From Natronorubrum aibiense (GTDB lineage: Archaea > Halobacteriota > Halobacteria > Halobacteriales > Natrialbaceae): 64,000 nt of DNA. The translations under genes and the position numbers were made by a program. Numbering within the stretch: position 1 is the stretch's first letter; the number at the start of each line of letters is the position of its first letter. The notes under the pieces were generated by a model. It did not search any database and was not told where the DNA came from. It was given only the letters and a program-made list of their open reading frames with translations. This document shows positions 17,527 through 25,515 of the stretch, in pieces. The stretch lies in contig NZ_CP045489.1 in NCBI RefSeq assembly GCF_009392895.1, forward strand, positions 248,001 to 312,000, read 5' to 3'.

Positions 17527-19007
17527 GCAACCACCTCCTGTTCCTGGACGGCCGCCATGCCACAATCCCGGATGACATCCAGCATTGCAGCGATGTCCTC
17601 GAGCGTGGCGGTCGGGTTCAGCAGCGTAAACTTCAGACTGGTCACGCCCTCAACTTCCGTCCTGGCGACGACGGCGCTGCCGTCGTGGAGCAACCGCTCT
17701 CGGATATCCGCGTTCAACCGGCTGACTGCCTGCTTACTCATCGCCTCACGCGGCTGATAGCGGAAGACGACCGCGTTCAGCGTCGGTTCGTGCAACAGTT
17801 CGAAGTCGGTGGCATCCTCGATGAGTGATGTCGCATCGGAAGCCAACGCCACGGTCTCCTCGACAAGGTCCGACATTCCCTCACGACCGAGGGCACGGAA
17901 CGCGAGATAGGGTTTCAGCGCGTCGAATCGGCGTGTCGTCTGGACCGATTTCGCGACGAGGTTCGGAACGCCGGTTTCGTCGTGTTCCTCTGGGTTGAGG
18001 TAGGCGGCGTTACGCGCCATCCACTCGAAATCATCCCCGTCGCCGAGGAGAAACGCACCACAGCTGATGGGCTGGTAGAAGAGTTTGTGGAAGTCCACGG
18101 CGATGGAGTCGGCACGCTCGATGCCCTCGAGCAGGTCGTCGAAATCGGTCAACGCGAGGGCACCGCCGTACGCTGCATCGACGTGGTACCAGAGGTCGTG
18201 CTCGGCGGCCCGGTCGGCGAGTTCGTCCAACGGATCAATGCTGCCGAAGTCGGTCGTTCCGGCTGTCCCAAGCAGCGCGAAGGGAGCCGCATCGCTAGCA
18301 TCGAGCTCGGCGAGTATTTCGTCGAGTGCGTCGGAATCCATCCGGCGTTGCTCGTCGGTCGGAACGGCGACGACCGCGTCTTCGCCGAGTCCGAGGTGGT
18401 GAGCCGCCTGCTTGCCGGTAAAGTGGGCTTCCTCCGAGCAGAGGATGCGAAGCGACTCGGCCGCTGGCGGGAGTCCATCTGCTTGCACGTCACGGCCGAA
18501 CTGGCGACGACAGTATCGGTCGCGGGCTAACAGGAGAGCCTGGAAGTTCGACTGCGTCCCCCCACTCGTGAAGACGCCATCTGCGGCATCCGAAAGGTCG
18601 AACAGCTCACAGAGTGCGTCGACGAATTCCTGTTCGAGGATGGTGGCGGCGGGCGCCTGATCGAAGGAGTCGAGCGACTGGTTCGCCGCGGTGAGCATCG
18701 CCTCTGCGGCGAGCCCCGGAATCATCGGTGGACACTGGAGGTGAGCTGCGCACCGCGAGTTCGAGGTTCCAACTGAGTGGGCGAGAACCTTGGTGGCGAC
18801 TTCATCGATGGCAGTGCCCAGACCTATGCCGGTTTCGGGGATAACCGGATCTGCGAACTGCTCGGAGAGTGCTTCGGGTGACTGCCCCGAGTACGGGTTC
18901 TCGGCGATGGCGAGGCTATCCACAACGGCGTCGGTCGCTCGTTGTATGGCCTCACGATAGGCGGCAGTGCCCGCTTCAGAGTTAAGGAATAACTCATCTG
19001 CGCTCAT
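17523..19007 (-). CDS. ddc: L-2,4-diaminobutyrate decarboxylase (PLP)
   Basis: Group II PLP decarboxylase of 494 residues. Evidence is the PLP-stacking segment TSGGTQSNFQALLLARDRYC, HVDAAYGGALAL with the PLP-binding Asp, and the Schiff-base Lys in ADSIAVDFHKLFYQP. Next to dat, it should decarboxylate L-2,4-diaminobutyrate to 1,3-diaminopropane, the amine arm of schizokinen-type siderophores. Called bdb in some haloarchaea. It overlaps the dat stop as ATGA. Confidence 0.92.
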   Translation of the reverse strand: MSADELFLNSEAGTAAYREAIQRATDAVVDSLAIAENPYSGQSPEALSEQFADPVIPETGIGLGTAIDEVATKVLAHSVGTSNSRCAAHLQCPPMIPGLAAEAMLTAANQSLDSFDQAPAATILEQEFVDALCELFDLSDAADGVFTSGGTQSNFQALLLARDRYCRRQFGRDVQADGLPPAAESLRILCSEEAHFTGKQAAHHLGLGEDAVVAVPTDEQRRMDSDALDEILAELDASDAAPFALLGTAGTTDFGSIDPLDELADRAAEHDLWYHVDAAYGGALALTDFDDLLEGIERADSIAVDFHKLFYQPISCGAFLLGDGDDFEWMARNAAYLNPEEHDETGVPNLVAKSVQTTRRFDALKPYLAFRALGREGMSDLVEETVALASDATSLIEDATDFELLHEPTLNAVVFRYQPREAMSKQAVSRLNADIRERLLHDGSAVVARTEVEGVTSLKFTLLNPTATLEDIAAMLDVIRDCGMAAVQEQEVVA

Positions 19008-20377
19008 ACGGTCACCCCCGCCGGTTCTGCTTCAACGTCGGCAGCGGCGGCGACAGCCTCCTTGAAGATGGTCGCGATCTCGTCGATCTGTGTCTTCGAC
19101 ACGACGAGTGGTGGGAGGAACCGGGCCGTCGCACTTTCGCGGCCGCCGAGTTCGATGATAAGCCCGCGGTCGAAACACTCAGCCTGGACTGCCGCCGCAA
19201 AATCACTGTCCGGAGCGTGAGGGCCTGCGCCTTGCCAGTCGGCATCCGGATCGACGAACTCGACGCCCAGCATCAGCCCGCGACCCCGGACGTCTCCGAC
19301 TGCACTGAATCGCTCGGCCATCGTCTCGAGGTGGTCTCGCAAACGTGCGCCCATGTCGGCGGCGTGATCGTCGAGGTCATTCTCGAGCACGTAATCGATA
19401 GTGGCTTCCCCGGCTGCCATCGCAAGCTGGTTCCCGCGGAACGTTCCGGCGTGTGCTCCAGGCTCCCAAACATCGAGCTCTTCGTCGTAGACGACGACGG
19501 CGAGCGGGAGACCGCCACCGATGGCCTTCGAGAGTGTGATCACGTCGGGCATTATTCCGGCATGCTCGAAGGCGTAGATCTCGCCTGTCCGTCCCAGACC
19601 CGCCTGAATCTCATCCAAAATGAGAGGAATGTCTCGTTCACGCGTAATTCGACGGATCTCTCGGAGCCACGCATCGGGCGCAGGAATCGCACCGCCTTCA
19701 CCCTGGACGGGCTCGAGAATCATCCCGGCGGGGTCGGTGATTCCACCTTCGCCGTCATCGAGGAGGTTTTCGACATAGTCGCTCCCGATTCGATGTCCGT
19801 CCTTGCCGCCGACGCCGAACGGGCATCGATAGTCGTACGGGAAGGGGAGATGATGGACCTCGTTCATCAGCCCCGAAATGGGTTCTTTGGCACCAGTGTC
19901 ACCCATCAGCGAGAGAGCTCCGCTCGTCATCCCGTGATAGGCACCCTGGAACCCGAGGATACTCCGGTTTCCTGTGGCCGTTTTGACAAGCTTTAGCGCA
20001 GCTTCGACGGCGTCCGTTCCGGCCGGGCTACAGAACTGGACCTTCGCTCGCTCGCTGAACTCGTCGGGCAGGCTCTCGAACAGCGAGTCGACGAACCGTT
20101 CTTTCGCGGGCGTAGAGATGTCGAGCGTGTGGAGCGGTCGCCCGGTCTCGAGCGTGCGCTCCATCGCTTCGACGACCCGCGGGTGATTGTGACCAAGCGC
20201 GAGTGTCCCTGCCCCGGCGAGACAATCGTAATACTCGTTCCCATCCATGTCCGTCACGGTGATGCCCTGCGCTTCACGGATGGCCAAGGAGAGATGCCGA
20301 GGGTACGTCCGCGCGTTCGATTCTCGTCCAGCCTGCTGGGAGAGGATGGCGCTATTCCCCTGTTCGAGGTAGGTCAC
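19004..20377 (-). CDS. dat: L-2,4-diaminobutyrate:2-oxoglutarate aminotransferase
   Basis: Class III aminotransferase of 457 residues that makes L-2,4-diaminobutyrate from aspartate semialdehyde and glutamate. The core has NEYYDCLAGAGTLALGHNHP, the PLP site LILDEIQAGLGRTGEIYAFE and the Lys in ITLSKAIGGGLPLAV. It is the first gene of the iron-regulated siderophore operon. No good ATG exists. A GTG at 20377 (VTYLEQGN) is preceded by GGAGGTG with seven bases of spacing, so I chose it over the upstream TTG. It corresponds to rhbA by gene order. Confidence 0.92.
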   Translation of the reverse strand: MTYLEQGNSAILSQQAGRESNARTYPRHLSLAIREAQGITVTDMDGNEYYDCLAGAGTLALGHNHPRVVEAMERTLETGRPLHTLDISTPAKERFVDSLFESLPDEFSERAKVQFCSPAGTDAVEAALKLVKTATGNRSILGFQGAYHGMTSGALSLMGDTGAKEPISGLMNEVHHLPFPYDYRCPFGVGGKDGHRIGSDYVENLLDDGEGGITDPAGMILEPVQGEGGAIPAPDAWLREIRRITRERDIPLILDEIQAGLGRTGEIYAFEHAGIMPDVITLSKAIGGGLPLAVVVYDEELDVWEPGAHAGTFRGNQLAMAAGEATIDYVLENDLDDHAADMGARLRDHLETMAERFSAVGDVRGRGLMLGVEFVDPDADWQGAGPHAPDSDFAAAVQAECFDRGLIIELGGRESATARFLPPLVVSKTQIDEIATIFKEAVAAAADVEAEPAGVTV

Positions 20378-20454
20378 CGTACGCCACCTCCGCACCAAGT
20401 CGAAGCTACTGCACGAGGAGTCTGTGCTCTTGTATTTGGTTTTCCCATATGAGT

Positions 20455-20470
20455 TTTAGGCTGGCCTAAA
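20455..20470. promoter_or_regulatory. DtxR/IdeR-type iron box 1 (siderophore operon)
   Basis: TTTAGG-CTGG-CCTAAA is a perfect inverted repeat of the kind bound by DtxR-family metal repressors (known core TTAGGTTAGSCTAA). It lies between the TATA box and the expected transcription start of dat, so a bound Fe-repressor would block polymerase. The cognate regulator is not in this window. Confidence 0.8.
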
Positions 20471-20480
20471 TAATATAAAG
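20470..20480 (-). promoter_or_regulatory. TATA-like element of the siderophore operon
   Basis: On the minus strand the DNA reads CTTTATATTA, the only strong TATA-like element upstream of dat. It sits between the two iron boxes, which predicts a leader of about 65-75 nt carrying the Shine-Dalgarno of dat. Confidence 0.6.
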
Positions 20481-20485
20481 CCGTC

Positions 20486-20505
20486 GATTTAGGTCAGCCT
20501 AAATC
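20486..20505. promoter_or_regulatory. DtxR/IdeR-type iron box 2 (siderophore operon)
   Basis: GATTTAGG-TCAG-CCTAAATC is a perfect inverted repeat and matches the DtxR core TTAGGTTAGSCTAA at 13 of 14 positions. It lies on the upstream (BRE) side of the TATA element. Together with box 1 it places the promoter inside a two-operator array, the arrangement expected for tight iron repression. Confidence 0.82.
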
Positions 20506-20586
20506 ACACCTCCTATTTTCTCGACTTAAGTATTGATGATACAGTAACCATCAGAATTTTTCACTCAAAGACTGTTGTTGACTGTA

Positions 20587-20949
20587 GTGGATCATCTCGA
20601 CGAGATCTCTGTCGAGGAATTGTAAGATGCTATCAACAATGTAGAGGGAAAGAAACCGATACAACGGCTCTTGGCCGTAATAGCGTACAAAAACGGTCTC
20701 ACGCAGACTGGACTAGCCGAGTGGTACGACGTTCAGCGACGGATGATCTATAGCTGGCTCAAGCGACTCGACACGGACGAGTCGCTTAAGCAGGCCGTTA
20801 CTGATGCTCACCGGTCTGGAAGAAAACCAAAGCTCTCAGAAGATGAGCAGAGATAATTCAAAGAAGCTGTCCACGAATCACCTGAGGAAGTTGGTCTTGA
20901 CGCGACGGCGTGGACACCACCCTCGACCAACTCACGGTTGCTAAAATGA
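20587..20949 (+). pseudogene. IS630-type transposase N-terminal relic
   Basis: Reading from GTG at 20587 gives VDHLDEISVEEL, a TAA stop at 20623, then the helix-turn-helix segment GLTQTGLAEWYDVQRRMIYS. A second TAA at 20854 follows, then FKEAVHESPEEVGLDATAW. This is the N-terminal DNA-binding part of a haloarchaeal IS630/ISH16-like transposase with two in-frame stops. Past 20920 the frame is lost, and the DDE domain is missing. It separates the siderophore promoter from the nickel genes. Confidence 0.75.
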
Positions 20950-21011
20950 GTAACTATTTCTAAATTCGCTATACACCCACGCATCGGACAAGTTGCTGTC
21001 TCGAGTGAACC

Positions 21012-21419
21012 CTATTCCGAATCATCGGGGGCAGTATCTCGGAGGAGCATCGTCTTCACGCGACCGACTCTATCGAAATCACGGAGCCGATACACGAGCT
21101 CTCGGACCCGCGCCGCATCGCCGTGACAGAAGACTGTCTCTAAACACCAGTCATCCTGGTGAGTATGGCTCATTGTCTCGATGACATCCTGAAACTGATG
21201 CTGGGCGGAATGAAGATCGTGAATCACCTCGTGATGCTGATAATCGAAAGCCAGAACGGCGACAACCTCACCAGAAACCTCTTCGAGTTGTGAGTGCCCT
21301 TCGATATATTCCTGCATCGCTTCGCGAACCGCCCGCGAGCGAGAGTCCAGTCCTTCGGCCTGCCATGTCTCGTCGAACTCGTCGAGAATGTCCTCAGACA
21401 CGTTCAAGCTCGTTCGCAT
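21012..21419 (-). CDS. nikR: Nickel-responsive regulator NikR
   Basis: Ribbon-helix-helix repressor of 135 residues. The N-terminal RHH is MRTSLNVSEDILDEFDETW with SRSRAVREAMQEYI. The C-terminal ACT-like metal domain has AFDYQHHEVIHDLHSAQHQF and the Ni-site HTHQDDWCLETVF, where His, His and the following Cys match known NikR ligands. It is divergent from a nickel/cobalt permease with a 103-nt promoter region that includes a palindrome. It likely represses uptake (or controls efflux) when nickel is plentiful. Confidence 0.92.
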   Translation of the reverse strand: MRTSLNVSEDILDEFDETWQAEGLDSRSRAVREAMQEYIEGHSQLEEVSGEVVAVLAFDYQHHEVIHDLHSAQHQFQDVIETMSHTHQDDWCLETVFCHGDAARVRELVYRLRDFDRVGRVKTMLLRDTAPDDSE

Positions 21420-21488
21420 ACTCGCCAGTTGGTTCCCTACTGTCTTGAGCCTTCGATTATTACGAAATTACCGTTTTGGTCTTAACAA

Positions 21489-21502
21489 GCGCTATACAGC
21501 GC
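21489..21502. promoter_or_regulatory. Candidate NikR operator
   Basis: GCGCT-ATAC-AGCGC is a perfect inverted repeat 20 nt before the transporter ATG and 70 nt before the nikR ATG. Its position near the transcription start fits repression. It does not match the E. coli NikR site (GTATGA-N16-TCATAC), so the link to NikR rests on location. Confidence 0.45.
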
Positions 21503-21522
21503 AACAATAGAAGCATAAGTGA

Positions 21523-22332
21523 ATGATCCACGGAGAAGCGTTTCCACTATTAGCCGGCGCAATAGCGCTTGGATTCGTGCACGGCGTCGAGCCCGGACAC
21601 GGGTGGCCGATTGCTGCGAGTTATGCGCTCGATCAGTCCAACAAGTGGCTTTACGGATTCGCTGCCAGCTCTCTCATTGGAATCGGACACCTTATCAGTA
21701 GTCTGGCGATGGTCGGCGTGTTCTTCTACACAAAATCCTACTTCCAGTTGACCCAAGTGAACGAGCCGATCTCGATCCTCGGGGGCATCACCATCGGCGG
21801 CCCGGTGAGTATCGTTGCAGGTGTGTTACTCATCGGTCTCGGAGTTCGAGAGTATACACACGACCACTCCCACGATCACGACCACCCCCACGAAGAGCAC
21901 ACGGGAGGCCAGTCCGCTCATCACGACCATCCCACATCACATATGCAAGAACACACCTCAGATGGGCTTCTTGAACGAGTAAAAACTCGGCTTGGAGGAA
22001 TCAGTGGACATTCCCACGAGCATGGAACTGGGCCAGCTACTGACGCCGACCGCGGACTGCTCGGAATCGCCTGGTTCGCATTCGTACTCGGATTCGCCCA
22101 CGAGGAGGAGTTCGAAATCATTGGCCTCTGTGCCGGTTCGACGTACTGCCTGGAACTGATGACCGCGTATGCGCTGACAGTCATCGTGGGTATCGTCGGG
22201 TTGACGATGCTCCTCATCGCTGGCTATCAAGAGTACGAGGAAACGGTCGAAAAGTACACACCGTACCTTCCGCTGTTCTCAGCGACCGTCCTCGTCATCA
22301 TGGGGTTCGGATTTATTTCCGGTACCTTCTGA
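21523..22332 (+). CDS. Nickel/cobalt transporter, NicO/HupE-like membrane protein
   Basis: Membrane protein of 269 residues. The first helix contains HGVEPGHGWP, resembling the H-X4-D/E-H metal signature of nickel permeases. A second signature-like FAHEEEFEI lies after a cytoplasmic loop at residues 108-165 that is extremely His-rich (EYTHDHSHDHDHPHEEH and further His), an apparent metal-buffering segment. Divergent nikR supports nickel as substrate. NicO relatives include both importers (NiCoT-like) and exporters (RcnA), and direction is not decided by the sequence. Confidence 0.85.
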   Translation: MIHGEAFPLLAGAIALGFVHGVEPGHGWPIAASYALDQSNKWLYGFAASSLIGIGHLISSLAMVGVFFYTKSYFQLTQVNEPISILGGITIGGPVSIVAGVLLIGLGVREYTHDHSHDHDHPHEEHTGGQSAHHDHPTSHMQEHTSDGLLERVKTRLGGISGHSHEHGTGPATDADRGLLGIAWFAFVLGFAHEEEFEIIGLCAGSTYCLELMTAYALTVIVGIVGLTMLLIAGYQEYEETVEKYTPYLPLFSATVLVIMGFGFISGTF

Positions 22333-22511
22333 ACCGGGACGAACCGTCTTAGCGCCCCCAATTTCTGCTAAAAGGTGCCGTAGATTGCTCTTATCACGGT
22401 GTCGCTTAAGGGATGCATCACATGGAGAATATCCGACTCGACATCAAGTAACTCCGAGTCTTCGTCCCGTTCGGACAAGAATAGGAGTACCGACTGGTTG
22501 GCACAGCCCGG

Positions 22512-22631
22512 AGTCTACCTTCACGACTTGTCCTGTGGATTCCAACCGCAGGAACAAGTGGTAGACTGCAAACCGAAATACCCCAACTGCGGTCGGGATT
22601 CCTCCGACAGAAGTCGGAGGAGGATGTCAAT
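22512..22631 (+). ncRNA. Relic right end and omega-RNA-like structure of an IS200/IS605 (TnpB) element
   Basis: A long stem-loop pairs AGTCTACC (22512-22519) with GGTAGACT (22560-22567), with inner pairing ACTTGTCCTG/CAGG-ACAAGT. It is followed by a perfect right-end hairpin CCTCCGAC-AGAA-GTCGGAGG (22601-22620) and the terminal AGGATGTCAA. The intact element at 27.1-28.9 kb ends with the same GAGGATGTCAA (read on its minus strand). No tnpB reading frame remains upstream. Whether an RNA is still made is unknown. The following 22632-22932 stretch is AT-rich and shows no gene. Confidence 0.6.
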
Positions 22632-22932
22632 AAGCGGGATGCTCTATCTCTGAATCCAGACAGACTTGGTGACTATTATTCAGGACAGAGGGTGATATCA
22701 AAAAATCAAAGTAGCGTTCACTATAGCTACTGAGAGAATTCAGTTAATGATTTTAGCTGATGAAATAGTTAAAATATTGAATTATATAATAAGACAGACA
22801 ATATGAAGCATATCTTAAAAGATAAAATAAAACAAGGGGTTTGTTGATTTGCAATTTAGAGAAAAGAGGGTCATTTTAAGTTCTATAATTAGTGTATAAT
22901 GAAATGATTAGTGAATGTGAATAGATGATGTA

Positions 22933-24591
22933 ATGAAGTCAAATACAGACAAAGATAGACTCCGTGCAAATGAACAAGGTACCTTACGTCGATCGTACCT
23001 CGGCGCGCTAACAGCCTTTGGTGTGAGTGGCGTGCTCACTAACTCTTCTTCAATGGAATCAAACGAAACGGCAAGTAGCCAGAGTCCTTGGCAGGGGATC
23101 AACTTGTCTGATTCGGGGACGACTGTCACCGAAAATCTCGCCCATCTCGATTTCGGATCATCGCTTGCAGCGACCGAGTTCGACGACAATAGTGTTCGGA
23201 TTGACCTCGAGACAGGTACGTCGAATCCGAACATTGTCAACGTTCGAACCGATCTAGGAGTCGAACCGGAAGAGGATGATCTCTGGGGCGCGATCTACGA
23301 CCACTACCAGTCGTTTAGCCCCAGCAATCGAAATCACATGTACGTGGTCCCATCGGGAACATGGTTCGTCGAAACGGACAATATCAACCTCGAAGCCCAC
23401 GAATTCTTTGGTATCTCCGGAAATCAATCTGCAACACTCCGAATCAACGACCAAGATGTCGATCGTATGATGACCGTCGGGACGATCGGCAACTCGCGCC
23501 CGCACGCACAACGAACTGTAATGCGGGACCTTGAGATTGACATCCGTGGCGACTATGACACTGGAATCGGTCGATGGTACACTTACAAATTCGGCCTCAT
23601 GGAGCGGATCACAATGCTCGGTTCACGAAATAGGCTCCATCCAGAGTACGGTGGTGACCGTCACACGATCATGGTGAACGGCGTTAAATCAACGACGACG
23701 AACCTCATCAGGGCGTGCCATCTCAACAATTGGGATGTACAATACGACGCTCCTCAGGTCGGTCACGCGATTGCGTACAGCTCGGAACCGAGCCATCTAG
23801 GGTTGAACATATGGGAAGGGTGTCAAGTGACCGGCTACACGGACAATGGGTTCTACATGTCGACCAGCAATGGACGGAACCTCATTGCAGGCTGTACGGC
23901 AGTCAACTGTGCCGGCGCAGGCATTCGTATCGGTGCAAACGACATGGTCCGCAACTGTAAAATCATCATGCGGGAAGAACCTGCACATTCGTGGAGTGGG
24001 CTGTGGCTTGAGAACGGCGGTGGACAGGTAGTTGAGAAACTCTACATTCGAAACCAGATCGAGAAATCAACCGAGATCATCCGCTGTACACAAAACGGCA
24101 GCGCGCGACTCACAGACGTTCATATTACCGACCGTGGTTCCGGTGGTCGAGTAATCCGGGTAAATGACGATAACGATAGCAGAACTTCCTTCGATTCGTG
24201 TACCATAGACGATCAATCGAGTCCGACAAATGACGATTACGGAGTGTACGTACAGTCATCGAACGTTCAATTCCGCGATTGTGAGTTCGATTTCACATCA
24301 CGATCGGATAGCCAACGCCATGGAATATTTGTAAATGGTCGAGGTGACAACGTTAATCGACTCGTCATCGACAACTGTGACATCGACGCGGATGGCGCAA
24401 GTTTGCGATTCGCCGACAGCGGAGAAAAACACAAGATTCAAAATTCGGTCTTTGAGGCGCTCGTGATGAGCGACAATGGAGCAGCGCTCACAGACGTACT
24501 GTGGCTTGGGAATCATCACGAAGGGAGGACGGTCTTCCACGGAGAGCGATCGAACTGGAAGGGAGACTTCAACTGGGGATTCGAATTGTAG
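22933..24591 (+). CDS. Secreted right-handed parallel beta-helix protein
   Basis: Protein of 552 residues with an N-terminal twin-arginine-like signal (LRRSYLGALTAFGVSGVL), so probably exported folded. From about residue 200 onward short repeats of the form NxxxxCxxxN/xGxxI occur (NGRNLIAGCTAVNCAGAGI, GVYVQSSNVQFRDCEF, RLVIDNCDIDADGA), matching pectate-lyase-like parallel beta-helices. Such proteins are polysaccharide lyases, hydrolases or surface adhesins. No catalytic motif is recognised, so the activity is open. It stands alone between an IS relic and a gene graveyard, with an AT-rich upstream region suggesting its own promoter. Confidence 0.85.
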   Translation: MKSNTDKDRLRANEQGTLRRSYLGALTAFGVSGVLTNSSSMESNETASSQSPWQGINLSDSGTTVTENLAHLDFGSSLAATEFDDNSVRIDLETGTSNPNIVNVRTDLGVEPEEDDLWGAIYDHYQSFSPSNRNHMYVVPSGTWFVETDNINLEAHEFFGISGNQSATLRINDQDVDRMMTVGTIGNSRPHAQRTVMRDLEIDIRGDYDTGIGRWYTYKFGLMERITMLGSRNRLHPEYGGDRHTIMVNGVKSTTTNLIRACHLNNWDVQYDAPQVGHAIAYSSEPSHLGLNIWEGCQVTGYTDNGFYMSTSNGRNLIAGCTAVNCAGAGIRIGANDMVRNCKIIMREEPAHSWSGLWLENGGGQVVEKLYIRNQIEKSTEIIRCTQNGSARLTDVHITDRGSGGRVIRVNDDNDSRTSFDSCTIDDQSSPTNDDYGVYVQSSNVQFRDCEFDFTSRSDSQRHGIFVNGRGDNVNRLVIDNCDIDADGASLRFADSGEKHKIQNSVFEALVMSDNGAALTDVLWLGNHHEGRTVFHGERSNWKGDFNWGFEL

Positions 24592-24874
24592 TCCTCCGCA
24601 ACTCTCCTGCAGATAGCAGCCTCATTGCGCTGGGAAAAATTTACATCGCGCACGGTGTTGGGCAGATGATGAAATCGTAGGGCGTGGGAACAATGACGCT
24701 CGTCTAAAGTTCGCCTCTAGTAACGTCCACTGACACCTCCATTTCGATGGCTGTTTTGGCTGACCGGTCGAGCATTTCACTGGCAAACACCGCAAAATCA
24801 TTCCAACTATCAAGGAGTGGCAAACTGCACGAGTTTATTCTCACTCACGAACGTCGTCAATCGAATCGGAGACG

Positions 24875-25117
24875 TCACAGGTCGCCTGTACTATCGAATC
24901 GATTGATCAGAAGATCGACTCCTCGACTGGCGAGGTCGCTGATGAGAACCCCGACTTCATCCAGTCGGGCGCCGCCGCAGTCGTCACCATCCGACCGCAG
25001 AAACCACTCAGCATCGAGCCGTCCAGCGAAATCTCTGAACTCGGGAGCTTCGCCATCCGCGACATGGGCCAGACCATCGCAGCCGGCAAGGTCCTTGAGG
25101 TCCACGAGCGGACCTGA
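24875..25117 (+). pseudogene. C-terminal fragment of translation elongation factor 1-alpha (aEF-1A)
   Basis: The frame reads [18 protein letters not shown], then [40 protein letters not shown], and a TGA. This is the conserved last 80 residues of archaeal EF-1A domain 3. Nothing of the GTPase domain precedes it (upstream frames are closed), so it is a detached fragment, not a gene. EF-1A is a chromosomal single-copy core gene, so a partial copy here implies duplication or recombination with the chromosome. Confidence 0.85.
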
Positions 25118-25515
25118 CGACAGCGTCGAAAAACGCGCTTGTCGTCCCCGCCGCCGCGCTCGAGGCACGAGAGGGCGTCGTGTGCCTTTTTAATGAGTCG
25201 CTCTTCGGTAGATTAGCGGAATACATTGACGGCGACGCAATCGATGAAACCGTGGATCGGTGCACCAGTCAGGTTTAGTGACCGGAGAAAACCGTAGGTG
25301 CGAGCGGACTGCTCCAAGCCTGAGGGTGTCATACAATAGTTCTCAACACCCATTATTCACGAGACCAGTCATGAATAAAGCAGACAATTGGCAAAATTAC
25401 CAGATTACACGTAAAACGAGAACGCTATAACCTCCGGGTAGCGGGTGTGAGACGAATTCTATGACACGTTCACTGATTTTGTATAGTGTATCCCATACAA
25501 CACACTACTATTGGG
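25118..25515. other. Relic stretch between EF-1A fragment and IS5 element
   Basis: An open stretch on the plus strand (25130-25279) reads LVVPAAALEAREGVVCLFNE and GRLAEYIDGDAIDETVDRC before a TAG. It looks protein-derived but I do not recognise it and it has no start. Downstream DNA is AT-rich with short palindromes (GTAT-CCC-ATAC at 25488-25498). Upstream, 24600-24870 also shows no intact gene. Confidence 0.4.

Noticed and set aside
12936-17828. Many frames antisense to the siderophore operon
   Set aside because: All lie opposite IucA/IucC, hydroxylase and decarboxylase genes and lack haloarchaeal protein composition.
22399-22653. 84-codon frame over the IS right end
   Set aside because: It translates the structured right end (stem-loops), not a protein gene.
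24747-25193. 148-codon Arg/Ser-rich plus-strand frame
   Set aside because: It is an out-of-frame reading of the EF-1A fragment.
25488-25498. Palindrome GTAT-CCC-ATAC before the IS5 element
   Set aside because: No intact gene follows it, so a regulatory role cannot be supported.
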